This document shows positions 9,796 through 17,123 of a DNA stretch of 64,000 bases, one piece after another (position 1 is the first letter of the stretch; every line of letters begins with the position of its first letter). Location: positions 62,001 to 126,000 of the forward strand of contig NZ_RQFK01000009.1 in assembly GCF_004770765.1 (NCBI RefSeq), read 5' to 3'. The position numbers and the translations under genes are program-made. The notes below the pieces were generated by a model. It was not told the origin of the DNA. It made no database searches and saw only the letters and a list, made by a program, of their open reading frames with translations. Source of the stretch: Leptospira noumeaensis. GTDB taxonomy: Bacteria > Spirochaetota > Leptospiria > Leptospirales > Leptospiraceae.

Positions 9796-11076
9796 AAGAA
9801 TTTTCATACTCTTTTCAAACAAATAAGATTCTAAATACAACATATCATCCGGGGCCGAACTAAAATAGTTCACCCCTAAATGGTAATGATCTCCCCGATC
9901 CAAAAACCGAATGATTTCCCCGCGAATGATCATGGTTCGATCCTTACTTAAAGGAATGAACATTTTGATGATATTATGCCTTTTCAAATATTGAAACAAA
10001 CGTTTGTCGTAGATTTCAAATAGAAGTCCATCAAGAGAAATGTCTACAACCTTTGTAGTTGATTGCATAGTTTCATAACTTCCATGTTGGATGGCAATTT
10101 TTGTGAAAACATAACTGATGATTTCTGCCAATTCAAAAATATACACAGCTTGGCTTTGGGAGATTGTAAACCTATCCATAGCAGTGGAATGTACTTTGAT
10201 AAACCCAACTACGTCTTCATACAATCGAATGGGAGTGATGACATAAGAAACATAAAAATCCCTAGACTCATGTTTACGCATGGATTCAAAAAATTCTAAA
10301 GCAAATTCTTCTCCGAATTCCTTTGACATTTCTTTGAATTCGTTAAAATAATTAAAAAGTACGTCATCACTTGGATCATTGATATAAGAAGTGATTCGAT
10401 TACAATCAGGGATATAAATAGACTTACCTGTTCTAAGAATGGTTTTTTTGACAAAATCCTCATATTCATTCAGTTTTTCATCGGATTGAAAAAAATGAAT
10501 TTTATAGTCTTTGGAAATTCGTTCGATGGCTTCCGTTAACATCACATTGATGAGTTTGCTATCGGGTCTATCTTTTCGTACTTCCTTCATTAGGTGAGGG
10601 AATCGACTTTCCGCATAAAGGTTTTTTCCGACTTCTCTCGAACCACCAGTCAAACTTCTAAATAGAATGATAAAGTTCATAAACAAATCATCCACTGGGA
10701 TCCTTCGATTTGTCCTAAGTTGGTAGGACTGAAGCTCTGTCGGCGTTTTGATGATTGTTTTTTCTTTTTGGATATCGAGGATGACTACTTCAAATTGATA
10801 GTTGATGTTCATCACTTCAAAACGCACTCGGGCACGCCTGGAACCTTCTTCCACCAAGTCAGGAATCATCAGTGTCACTGTATGGGCTTCAATTTCTTCC
10901 ACAGCCGCAACCAGTGAATGTTCCTCGTAGATAAATTCAAATTCTCTGTTATCGGCTTTCAGGTAATAGAAGAGGTGTTTGACTATGTTCACATCCGACC
11001 CGATGATGGTTTCTTCAAATAACGATTCTAAAATCGTTATGAGTTCCTGCATCGAGTCTGTTCTGCCGATCGCCAT
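9787..11076 (-). CDS. large cytoplasmic protein with PilZ-like ends (possible DUF1577-type)
   Basis: 429 residues, no signal peptide or membrane segment. The N-terminal part contains LQSYQLRTNRRIPVDD, resembling the RRxxR entry of YcgR/PilZ proteins. The middle (~150-330) looks GAF-like with alternating strands and helices. The C-terminal ~90 residues (VVDISLDGLLFEI, then HYHLGVNYF) resemble a PilZ barrel. I recall this layout from Leptospira proteins of the DUF1577 type, but that assignment is from memory. If the PilZ reading is right, cyclic-di-GMP binding is plausible; the canonical D/NxSxxG motif appears here as DISLDG. It stands alone, convergent with the TPR gene and divergent from 11130. 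Confidence 0.6.
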   Translation of the reverse strand: MAIGRTDSMQELITILESLFEETIIGSDVNIVKHLFYYLKADNREFEFIYEEHSLVAAVEEIEAHTVTLMIPDLVEEGSRRARVRFEVMNINYQFEVVILDIQKEKTIIKTPTELQSYQLRTNRRIPVDDLFMNFIILFRSLTGGSREVGKNLYAESRFPHLMKEVRKDRPDSKLINVMLTEAIERISKDYKIHFFQSDEKLNEYEDFVKKTILRTGKSIYIPDCNRITSYINDPSDDVLFNYFNEFKEMSKEFGEEFALEFFESMRKHESRDFYVSYVITPIRLYEDVVGFIKVHSTAMDRFTISQSQAVYIFELAEIISYVFTKIAIQHGSYETMQSTTKVVDISLDGLLFEIYDKRLFQYLKRHNIIKMFIPLSKDRTMIIRGEIIRFLDRGDHYHLGVNYFSSAPDDMLYLESYLFEKSMKILSE

Positions 11077-11129
11077 ACTAAAATTATCGATTTTTAGAGA
11101 GCGAAAATCGATTTTCCTAGGAGGAAAAT

Positions 11130-11696
11130 GTGATAGGAAACGACAGAATTCGCCGAAATGGGAAGTATATGGAACTCACTCTCCCAAAACAAGTTAATCC
11201 TGAACTTTTACCGATGATCCGCCAAGGACTTCTCAGTCCGGAGAAATTAGCTATCTTAACTGAATTGTATGCCGTTGTGGAGAGGTTTGCCGGTTCCCTT
11301 TATACTGATGAGGAAACCCAAAAGAAAATATTAGAACGGACGGGTTCCCTCCCTGACCTCATCACTTGGAGTGATTACTTCCAAACGGAAGTGGCTTCTC
11401 GTTATTTTTTAGAATCAGAAGATTCTTTAAAACGAATTGTGGATACCATTCGTTTTGATCTCATTTCGGCCCATTTGATTTTTAGTGGAAAACCAGACCA
11501 TTACAAAGATAAAATTAGAGCAGAGGTACTTGTGAGTAAGGGAATTGATTCTGCACTTCCCAACCAAAACTTAGAAACACAACACCTAGAAATTTTACTC
11601 AATTACTTTGAAAATATGGAGATTGGGAACAAACCTTTATCTTTACAAGATAAAGCCTGGTACGAATCCTTTCAGATAGATGAAATCGCGATTTGA
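11130..11696 (+). CDS. hypothetical helical cytoplasmic protein
   Basis: 188 residues starting at GTG 11130. The start is supported by AGGAGG (11119-11124) exactly 5 nt upstream; an alternative ATG at 11169 has no such signal. Predominantly helical and charged, no signal peptide, no family recognised. The last 17 bp overlap the start of the crotonase gene, so the two are probably translationally coupled. The role may relate to that enzyme, but this is context only. Confidence 0.7.
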   Translation: MIGNDRIRRNGKYMELTLPKQVNPELLPMIRQGLLSPEKLAILTELYAVVERFAGSLYTDEETQKKILERTGSLPDLITWSDYFQTEVASRYFLESEDSLKRIVDTIRFDLISAHLIFSGKPDHYKDKIRAEVLVSKGIDSALPNQNLETQHLEILLNYFENMEIGNKPLSLQDKAWYESFQIDEIAI

Positions 11697-12498
11697 AACC
11701 AAAGAGTATGAATTCCTAGAAATTGAATCCCGTGAAACTGAAGATGGAAAGATCGTTTCCGTCTTCTTAAACAATCCCACTTCCCGTAATTCCATGACTT
11801 GGAAAATGGGGGAAGAGTTTGCCGACCTAATCCATTCCATAAGAAAAGAAAAAGTCCTTCCTCGGGCCGTGATTGTCTCCGGGCGAAATGATGTGTTTTG
11901 CGCTGGTGGTGATCTAAATTTACTCAGATCTTTTTCAGAAAAAACATTCTCACAAAACAGGCGTGATATGAGAAAGTTCTACGGTTTCTTTTTGTCAGTT
12001 CGTAAATTACCTGTTCCCGTGATTGCCGCAGTCAATGGACATGCGATTGGAGCTGGCCTTTCCTTAACCTTTGGTTGTGACCTGCGAATTTTTGCCGACG
12101 AAGGAAAGTATTCTTTTAATTTTGTTAGGCTTGGAATTCATCCAGGAATGGGTTCTAGTTTTCTATCTCCTGAATTACTCGGAAAAAGTTTGGGTGGAAG
12201 GCTTTTACTCACAGGGGAAACTTTTGATGGTAAGTTTGCCAAATCTTGTGGCCTTGCACTGGACAGTGTTCCTAAAACAGAAGTGTATTCTCGTGCGATG
12301 GAACTTGCATTGTCCTTATCGAAAGCGGCCCCTCTCGCCTTACAAGAATTAAAGAAGAATTTATACTCCTGGAAACAACTGGATAGTGCTCTAAAAAAAG
12401 AAGCAGAATCGCAAGCGAGAAACTTTATTTCGGACGACTTTAAGGAGACAATCAAAAGTATCTTAGAAAAGCGGGAACCTAAGTTTACCGGCAAATAA
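11680..12498 (+). CDS. crotonase-fold protein (enoyl-CoA hydratase/isomerase family)
   Basis: 272 residues. Crotonase signatures: FCAGGDL (oxyanion-hole segment, ~73-79), HAIGAGLSLTFGCD (~121-134) and LGIHPGMGSS (~151-160). The fold binds acyl-CoA and stabilises a thioester enolate. When aligned by eye to classical enoyl-CoA hydratase, both catalytic glutamates are missing: the PE of QPEILLG is replaced by NF in FNFVRLG, and the Glu of KSLAMEM is replaced by Arg174 in KSLGGRL. It is therefore probably not a hydratase; isomerase, hydrolase or another activity is possible. It overlaps the preceding hypothetical gene. A short inverted repeat and then an FNR-type regulator follow. Confidence 0.85.
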   Translation: MKSRFETKEYEFLEIESRETEDGKIVSVFLNNPTSRNSMTWKMGEEFADLIHSIRKEKVLPRAVIVSGRNDVFCAGGDLNLLRSFSEKTFSQNRRDMRKFYGFFLSVRKLPVPVIAAVNGHAIGAGLSLTFGCDLRIFADEGKYSFNFVRLGIHPGMGSSFLSPELLGKSLGGRLLLTGETFDGKFAKSCGLALDSVPKTEVYSRAMELALSLSKAAPLALQELKKNLYSWKQLDSALKKEAESQARNFISDDFKETIKSILEKREPKFTGK

Positions 12499-12501
12499 AA
12501 A

Positions 12502-12520
12502 ATTTAGAAGGTTTCTAAAT
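12502..12520. promoter_or_regulatory. short inverted repeat upstream of the FNR-type regulator
   Basis: Arms ATTTAGAA (12502-12509) and TTCTAAAT (12513-12520) around GGT, 44 bp before the regulator's ATG. It could be an operator or a weak terminator of the crotonase gene; no T-run follows. Confidence 0.35.
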
Positions 12521-12563
12521 AATGGCTCGACATGTTTTTTTTAAGAGGTTACACCTAACCTGA

Positions 12564-13262
12564 ATGGCGGATCTTCCACTCAATCCTGATTGTTTTGCTT
12601 GTGATTATAAAAATCACAATGTCTTACACTGTGCTGCGCATGAGACCATCGAAAGGATCAACGCTGGCAAAGATTTCACCGCCTTCCCCCGAGGAAAACA
12701 ACTGGTGACAGCGGGTGTCAAAGCCGATGGTTTTTTCTTTATCAAAACAGGTCTTGTTAGGAGTTACGTGCAGTTGGCTAGCGGTAAGGAACAAACCTTA
12801 CGTCTCAGTGGGCCAGGGGATTGGGTTGGGTTTCGGGACTGTATTTCTGATTCTATCTCCCACCACAATGTTGTCGCTGTGGAAGACACTCATGCCTGTT
12901 ATATCACAGGGGAACTCATCGATGCCCTAGTCAAAGATGATATCAACTTCCAAAAAGAAGTTTTCAAACAGATGGCTAAGGAATGGCAGGAGATGGAGGA
13001 ACATGTAGTTTCTCTTGGAACCAAACAAGTCCACGAAAAATTAGCAGAAATTTTAATCGTTTTAGACAACGCCCAAGGTCGTAAAAACCATGTGGAACTC
13101 AAAGTCACTCGGGATGTCCTTGCCACTTTCATAGGAACCAAAACAGAAACCTTGGTACGAGCCCTTTCTGACCTTAAAGCAAGGGATTTTATTTCCGTGG
13201 ATAAAAACCGCATCGACATTCTGAACAGAGAAGCACTCTATTCTCTCTCAAAAATAGCCTAA
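12564..13262 (+). CDS. Crp/Fnr family transcription regulator with FNR-like cysteines
   Basis: 232 residues. Cyclic-nucleotide-binding-fold domain (~35-145), dimerisation helix (~146-175) and winged HTH (~180-225). Recognition helix TKTETLVRALSDL keeps the Glu and Arg of the FNR E-xx-S-R motif, with Val in place of Ser. Cys10-x2-Cys13-x9-Cys23 at the N-terminus plus Cys112 match the layout of E. coli FNR (Cys20, 23, 29, 122), whose cysteines hold an oxygen-labile [4Fe-4S] cluster. An oxygen- or NO-sensing regulator is therefore likely. Cys93 is an extra one. An AGGTT/AACCT inverted repeat lies immediately before the ATG. Targets are unknown. Confidence 0.88.
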   Translation: MADLPLNPDCFACDYKNHNVLHCAAHETIERINAGKDFTAFPRGKQLVTAGVKADGFFFIKTGLVRSYVQLASGKEQTLRLSGPGDWVGFRDCISDSISHHNVVAVEDTHACYITGELIDALVKDDINFQKEVFKQMAKEWQEMEEHVVSLGTKQVHEKLAEILIVLDNAQGRKNHVELKVTRDVLATFIGTKTETLVRALSDLKARDFISVDKNRIDILNREALYSLSKIA

Positions 13263-13311
13263 TTTTTTTTTGGAATCTGTTAAGCCGGCGGAAGGGAATT
13301 CCGATGGTAGA

Positions 13312-13400
13312 AGTGATTGATAATCAAGGTAAGGTCTGTTGCCTGATTTTACCTTAAGTCACTCCCGGGGGGGCATTCCGAAAGGATTCCCCCTTTTTTT
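13312..13400 (+). ncRNA. structured 3' region or small RNA ending in a terminator
   Basis: Outer arms AGTGA (13312-13316) and TCACT (13359-13363) enclose a 7-bp stem AAGGTAA (13326-13332) / TTACCTT (13349-13355). Directly after comes a G-run/C-run hairpin with loop GAAA (13367-13393) ending in seven T. The terminal hairpin is a convincing Rho-independent terminator for the FNR-type gene. Whether the preceding hairpin is part of a separate small RNA or a 3' UTR is open. Confidence 0.5.
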
Positions 13401-13444
13401 ATTTCCCTTGTTTCTTTCCAAGCCATCTAAATTCTGGAAGTTAC

Positions 13445-14392
13445 ATGAGCAGAAATCGAAGCCAGGGTCCAAGTCTTTTTGGGAATCCCATCCTTCATCC
13501 CTTAAATGTCATTCTCATCATTAATTGTCTTATTTTTTTTCTCCAATACTTTGCCAACCAACAGTTGATTTTTCGTTTTGGTTTAACACCTGATTTCGTG
13601 TTAGGTGGTGCAATCTGGCAGGTATTCACTTATGGTTTTTTACACGCAGTCGAACTCATTCCATTTCACTTACTTGTGAATATGTATGGTATGTACATGT
13701 TAGGAACAAATATCATTCCTATCATTGGGAAAACAAAGTTTACAATTTTATATTTTGCCTCACAAATAGGTGCGGGAATTTTTGTGGTTTTCTCTGCCTA
13801 TTTGAACGAAATGTTAGGTGGTAATCTTCCCTTTTTGGAATCCATGACCACTCAAACCATTGGCGCATCGGGAGCTTTGTTTGGTTTACTAGCACTGTTT
13901 GGAATTTTTTATCCAAATGCAGAACTTTTGTTATTTATTTTTCCAGTCAAAGCCAAAAACGCAGTTTGGGTTTCTCTTGTGATTGGTTATTTGATTTCTC
14001 AACTGGGAAATGGTGCTATTTCCAACACTTGCCATTTGGGTGGGGCACTCACAGCACTTTTACTTTATAAAATTTTTCAAAAACAAATCAAACCTGGAAG
14101 TTTGCCATACATTCCGGGACTGGAATGGGAAGCCCCAAGGGAAACCAAATCCCAACAGAAAGTCAAACCTGCGGTTGTTGAGGATCTATTCCTAGACCAA
14201 AAGAAAACCAACGAAACTGTTTTGAAACAGATCACTTCCAAAAAAGATAAGGAATCGGTAATAAATTATTTACAAGGATTGCAAGTGGCAAACGCCAATA
14301 TTTGTCCTCCTGCTACGTATAACACCGAGGATCCGATCTGTTTGCGTTGTGAATGGTTGGCAAATTGTGCTCTTCGTAAGGTAAAAGAATAA
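13445..14392 (+). CDS. rhomboid-family intramembrane serine protease with four-cysteine C-terminal tail
   Basis: 315 residues with six or more membrane segments in the first ~210. Rhomboid signatures: HLLVNMYGMYMLG (~75-87), catalytic Ser142 in GASGALFG, and catalytic His197 in CHLGG near the last helix. It cleaves transmembrane or membrane-proximal substrates within the inner membrane. A cytoplasmic tail of about 100 residues ends in Cys287-x11-Cys299-x2-Cys302-x5-Cys308, a spacing that could bind zinc or an Fe-S cluster and is not part of the rhomboid core. GGAAG lies 4 nt before the ATG. A terminator upstream isolates it from the FNR-type gene. Confidence 0.9.
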   Translation: MSRNRSQGPSLFGNPILHPLNVILIINCLIFFLQYFANQQLIFRFGLTPDFVLGGAIWQVFTYGFLHAVELIPFHLLVNMYGMYMLGTNIIPIIGKTKFTILYFASQIGAGIFVVFSAYLNEMLGGNLPFLESMTTQTIGASGALFGLLALFGIFYPNAELLLFIFPVKAKNAVWVSLVIGYLISQLGNGAISNTCHLGGALTALLLYKIFQKQIKPGSLPYIPGLEWEAPRETKSQQKVKPAVVEDLFLDQKKTNETVLKQITSKKDKESVINYLQGLQVANANICPPATYNTEDPICLRCEWLANCALRKVKE

Positions 14393-14408
14393 TTTTTCGT
14401 CTAATTCC

Positions 14409-14435
14409 TTGACAGTCTCCTCAGATAGGGATAAT
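14409..14435 (+). promoter_or_regulatory. candidate promoter for a leaderless mRNA
   Basis: TTGACA (14409-14414), 15-nt spacer, GATAAT (14430-14435). Transcription would start about at the ATG at 14442. The short spacer lowers confidence. Confidence 0.3.
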
Positions 14436-14441
14436 GAAACC

Positions 14442-14909
14442 ATGCCTGTAGAAAAAAAATCCTCAGTGGATGAGGTTTTAAAACGTGAAAAATTAGCGAA
14501 AGAATTCGAAAAAGAAAAACGTAGTACGGAACAAAAAGCAATCGAACAAGCAGCTGCTAAATTATCGGCACAAAGTCCAGAAACCACCGATACTGTCAAA
14601 ACTTCCAAATTCATCACCAATATCGATATAGCATTTTCCCAGGCAAAAACAGACCTTAGGTTTTATTTCCTTAACGATGGAACCTATGCAGATGATTTTA
14701 AGAAGATGTTCCTTGAGAACGAATCTTTATTCAAACGTTATGGAATCACAAGCCAAAAGTATTTAGAATACATTCGTGAGTCCTTTGACCGTTACAAAAA
14801 AATCCACGATATGATGCCTCTAGATCCCATGAAACCAAAACACTTTAAATACGTTGAGGACTCCATTTCCGAGCTTGTCCGGATGTTCAACCAAAGGTTT
14901 GGGAAGTAA
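14442..14909 (+). CDS. hypothetical charged cytoplasmic protein
   Basis: 155 residues from ATG 14442. The longer frame from TTG 14409 starts inside the -35-like box and is less likely. The N-terminal ~50 residues are a Lys/Glu/Ala-rich helix, likely coiled coil; the remaining ~100 are helical with aromatic residues (LRFYFLNDGTYADDF). No known motif, signal peptide or membrane helix. It stands alone between the rhomboid gene and the his cluster. Function not recognised. Confidence 0.65.
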   Translation: MPVEKKSSVDEVLKREKLAKEFEKEKRSTEQKAIEQAAAKLSAQSPETTDTVKTSKFITNIDIAFSQAKTDLRFYFLNDGTYADDFKKMFLENESLFKRYGITSQKYLEYIRESFDRYKKIHDMMPLDPMKPKHFKYVEDSISELVRMFNQRFGK

Positions 14910-15004
14910 ATCCCCAGAAAAATGTTTGGGGAAAAAACATAGGATTTCCCTAAAATTTGAGAAGAATCTGCCTGCCAGTTGTTGGTTTCCATAGAGGGAC
15001 TTCT

Positions 15005-15115
15005 TTGAAGGAACATTGGAAACGCATTCTTATTTTTTCGATCATTGCTATGGTTTATTTTTTCTGGGTTTTTATAGGGTATGATTTGGCTGGGGTTCTC
15101 GGCCTCGCTTCATAA
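15005..15115 (+). CDS. candidate 36-residue single-pass membrane protein
   Basis: TTG at 15005 preceded by AGAGGG (14993-14998) with 6-nt spacing; stop TAA 15113-15115. The product starts with KEHWKR, then has a hydrophobic helix (about residues 8-32, rich in Ile/Phe/Val) and ends GLAS, the topology of a small inner-membrane protein. It lies in the ~260-bp gap before hisB. It could be a chance frame; the strong ribosome-binding site and the clean positive-inside helix argue for a gene. Confidence 0.4.
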   Translation: MKEHWKRILIFSIIAMVYFFWVFIGYDLAGVLGLAS

Positions 15116-15170
15116 TCTTTCCGCACATTCTCTCTTGACACCTGGGTTTTCTACCAAACATGCTAGGAAT

Positions 15171-15752
15171 ATGGTGGAATCAAGAAAGACATCCGAAACT
15201 GACATCCGGTTGGACTTAAATGTCCGAGGAACCGGGGTTTACCAGTTTGATACAGAAATCCCGTTTTTTGAGCATATGCTCTCCCATATCTCCAAACATG
15301 GCCTCATTGATATGGATCTAAAACTCCGAGGGGATATTGGTATCGATTGCCACCATTCCGTGGAAGACACTGCCATCCTTATGGGACAAATGATCCATAA
15401 CCAGTTAGGTGACAAAAAAGGGATCTTCCGCTATGGAAATTTCACCTTACCTATGGATGAGGTTCTCACAACAGTGGCTGTGGATCTGGGTGGACGTTTT
15501 TATTTTAAGTACACAGGACCACCTATGGATGGGAAATTTGGAATTTATGATGCAGAATTATCTCTCGAGTTCCTGCAAAAATTTGCCCTGAATGCTAAGA
15601 TGAATTTGCATGTTGTCGTTCACTACGGTGAAAATCGCCACCATATCCACGAATCCATTTTTAAAGGACTGGGGAAAGCTTTACGCCAAGCGATTGCTAT
15701 TGATCCAGCAGCGAAAGACCAAATCCCATCGACCAAAGGCATGCTCGAGTGA
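15171..15752 (+). CDS. hisB: imidazoleglycerol-phosphate dehydratase HisB
   Basis: 193 residues from ATG 15171; the frame is open 90 bp further upstream but that part does not look like HisB. Converts imidazole-glycerol phosphate to imidazole-acetol phosphate, the sixth step of histidine synthesis, using two Mn ions. Signatures: [24 protein letters not shown] (metal-binding His/Glu), and [16 protein letters not shown] with the second metal cluster, all at expected places. Monofunctional form without the phosphatase domain found in E. coli HisB. It overlaps hisH by 4 bp (GTGA), implying coupled translation. A TTGACA at 15135 may be its promoter, but no good -10 box was found. Confidence 0.95.
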   Translation: MVESRKTSETDIRLDLNVRGTGVYQFDTEIPFFEHMLSHISKHGLIDMDLKLRGDIGIDCHHSVEDTAILMGQMIHNQLGDKKGIFRYGNFTLPMDEVLTTVAVDLGGRFYFKYTGPPMDGKFGIYDAELSLEFLQKFALNAKMNLHVVVHYGENRHHIHESIFKGLGKALRQAIAIDPAAKDQIPSTKGMLE

Positions 15753-16375
15753 TTGTTGTTTTAGATTTTGGAATGGGGAATATCCATTCCTTACTCAAAG
15801 CAGTTTCTTTATACACGAATGATTTTCAATTTACGAATGATATAGAAATCGTTAAAAAAGCAGATAAAATCATTTTACCTGGTGATGGGCATTTTGATAA
15901 AGCCATGCAGAATTTAAACGAAGCTGGTTTTTCATCTGTATTAAAAGAACATGTTGCTGCAAAAAAATACCTTCTTGGAATTTGTATCGGGTATCAGGTG
16001 TTATTCGAGGACTCTGATGAAACATCCAAAACAGGAACAACCATCTCAGGCCTTGGACTCATTCGTGGGAAAATTAGAAAATTTGAAGGAAAACAAAACC
16101 TCAAAGTTCCCCATATGGGATGGAACAAACTTTTTGATATCAAAGCCAAAAATACAAAATTACTGAAAGGAATTCCGAATGAGTCCTTTATGTATTTTAT
16201 CCATTCCTACAGACCCGTTGGTGTGGACAGGTTGGATATAACAGCTAACTGTCATTATTATGGGGAATCATTTCCTGCGGTAGTTGAAAAAGAAACTGTA
16301 TTCGGAACTCAGTTCCACCCTGAAAAATCAGATACTACGGGACTTGGAATCCTTAAAAATTTTATAGAACTTTAA
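15749..16375 (+). CDS. hisH: imidazole glycerol phosphate synthase glutaminase subunit HisH
   Basis: 208 residues, GTG start within the hisB stop. Class-I glutamine amidotransferase: nucleophile Cys79 in GICIGYQ (the usual Leu/Met are Ile/Tyr here), and the His-x-Glu pair in TQFHPEKSD near the C-terminus. It supplies ammonia to HisF, which cyclises PRFAR to IGP and AICAR. hisF is not in the window directly after hisA, so the partner must be encoded elsewhere. One base separates it from hisA. Confidence 0.95.
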   Translation: MIVVLDFGMGNIHSLLKAVSLYTNDFQFTNDIEIVKKADKIILPGDGHFDKAMQNLNEAGFSSVLKEHVAAKKYLLGICIGYQVLFEDSDETSKTGTTISGLGLIRGKIRKFEGKQNLKVPHMGWNKLFDIKAKNTKLLKGIPNESFMYFIHSYRPVGVDRLDITANCHYYGESFPAVVEKETVFGTQFHPEKSDTTGLGILKNFIEL

Positions 16376-16376
16376 T

Positions 16377-17123
16377 ATGTTAGTATTACCTGCCATCGAT
16401 CTTTTAGACAACGAAGCTGTACGTTTACTCCAAGGTGATTATTCTAAAAAAACTGTATATTCTTCTGAGCCAGAAAAAATGATCCAAGTTTTTGAAGAAC
16501 AAGGTGCCACTCTCATCCACATTGTGGATTTAAATGCTGCCAAAACCGGAAAGTCAGAAAATGAAAAAGCAATTCGTAAAATCAAAGAAAAATGTTCCGT
16601 GGAGCTGGAATTAGGCGGCGGAATTCGTTCTTTAGAAAATATGAAATTTTATGATGGGCTTGGCGTATCTCGGTTCATTTTGGGAACAGTTGCTGTCGAA
16701 GACAAATCGGTTGTTGAAAAAGGGTTAAAAGAATACGGCCCAGAACGGATTGTGATCGGTGTAGATGCCAAAGACGGGTTTGTTCGTACCAAAGGTTGGG
16801 AAACCAATTCCGGAATCAAATATACGGATTTTTTAAAAACGATGTATGAGATTGGAATTCGACATGTCATCTTTACAGACATTTCGAAAGATGGGATGAT
16901 GGCAGGGCCAAACACAGCCGTTTATTTGGAGTTACTAGCTCTGTTTCCAGATTTGCAACTTGTGGCTTCGGGTGGGGTTTCCTCAACGCAGGATTTGGTG
17001 AATTTGTATGATGCCTCTAAGGGAAAACTTTTTGGGGCCATCACTGGAAAAGCCATTTATGAAGGAAAATTAGACCTAAAAGAAAGTATCAGGATTCTAA
17101 GTAAGAAGAGGAATGAAAATTGA
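16377..17123 (+). CDS. hisA: ProFAR isomerase HisA
   Basis: 248-residue TIM barrel. Opens with the HisA signature VLPAIDLLDNEAVRL (catalytic Asp near residue 8) and carries VDLNAAKTGK, LELGGGIRS, GVDAKDGFV (second catalytic Asp region), TDISKDGMM and VASGGVSS. Isomerises ProFAR to PRFAR, the substrate of HisH/HisF. The stop TGA shares a base with the ATG of the VKOR-DsbA gene, so this non-histidine gene is part of the operon. Confidence 0.95.
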   Translation: MLVLPAIDLLDNEAVRLLQGDYSKKTVYSSEPEKMIQVFEEQGATLIHIVDLNAAKTGKSENEKAIRKIKEKCSVELELGGGIRSLENMKFYDGLGVSRFILGTVAVEDKSVVEKGLKEYGPERIVIGVDAKDGFVRTKGWETNSGIKYTDFLKTMYEIGIRHVIFTDISKDGMMAGPNTAVYLELLALFPDLQLVASGGVSSTQDLVNLYDASKGKLFGAITGKAIYEGKLDLKESIRILSKKRNEN

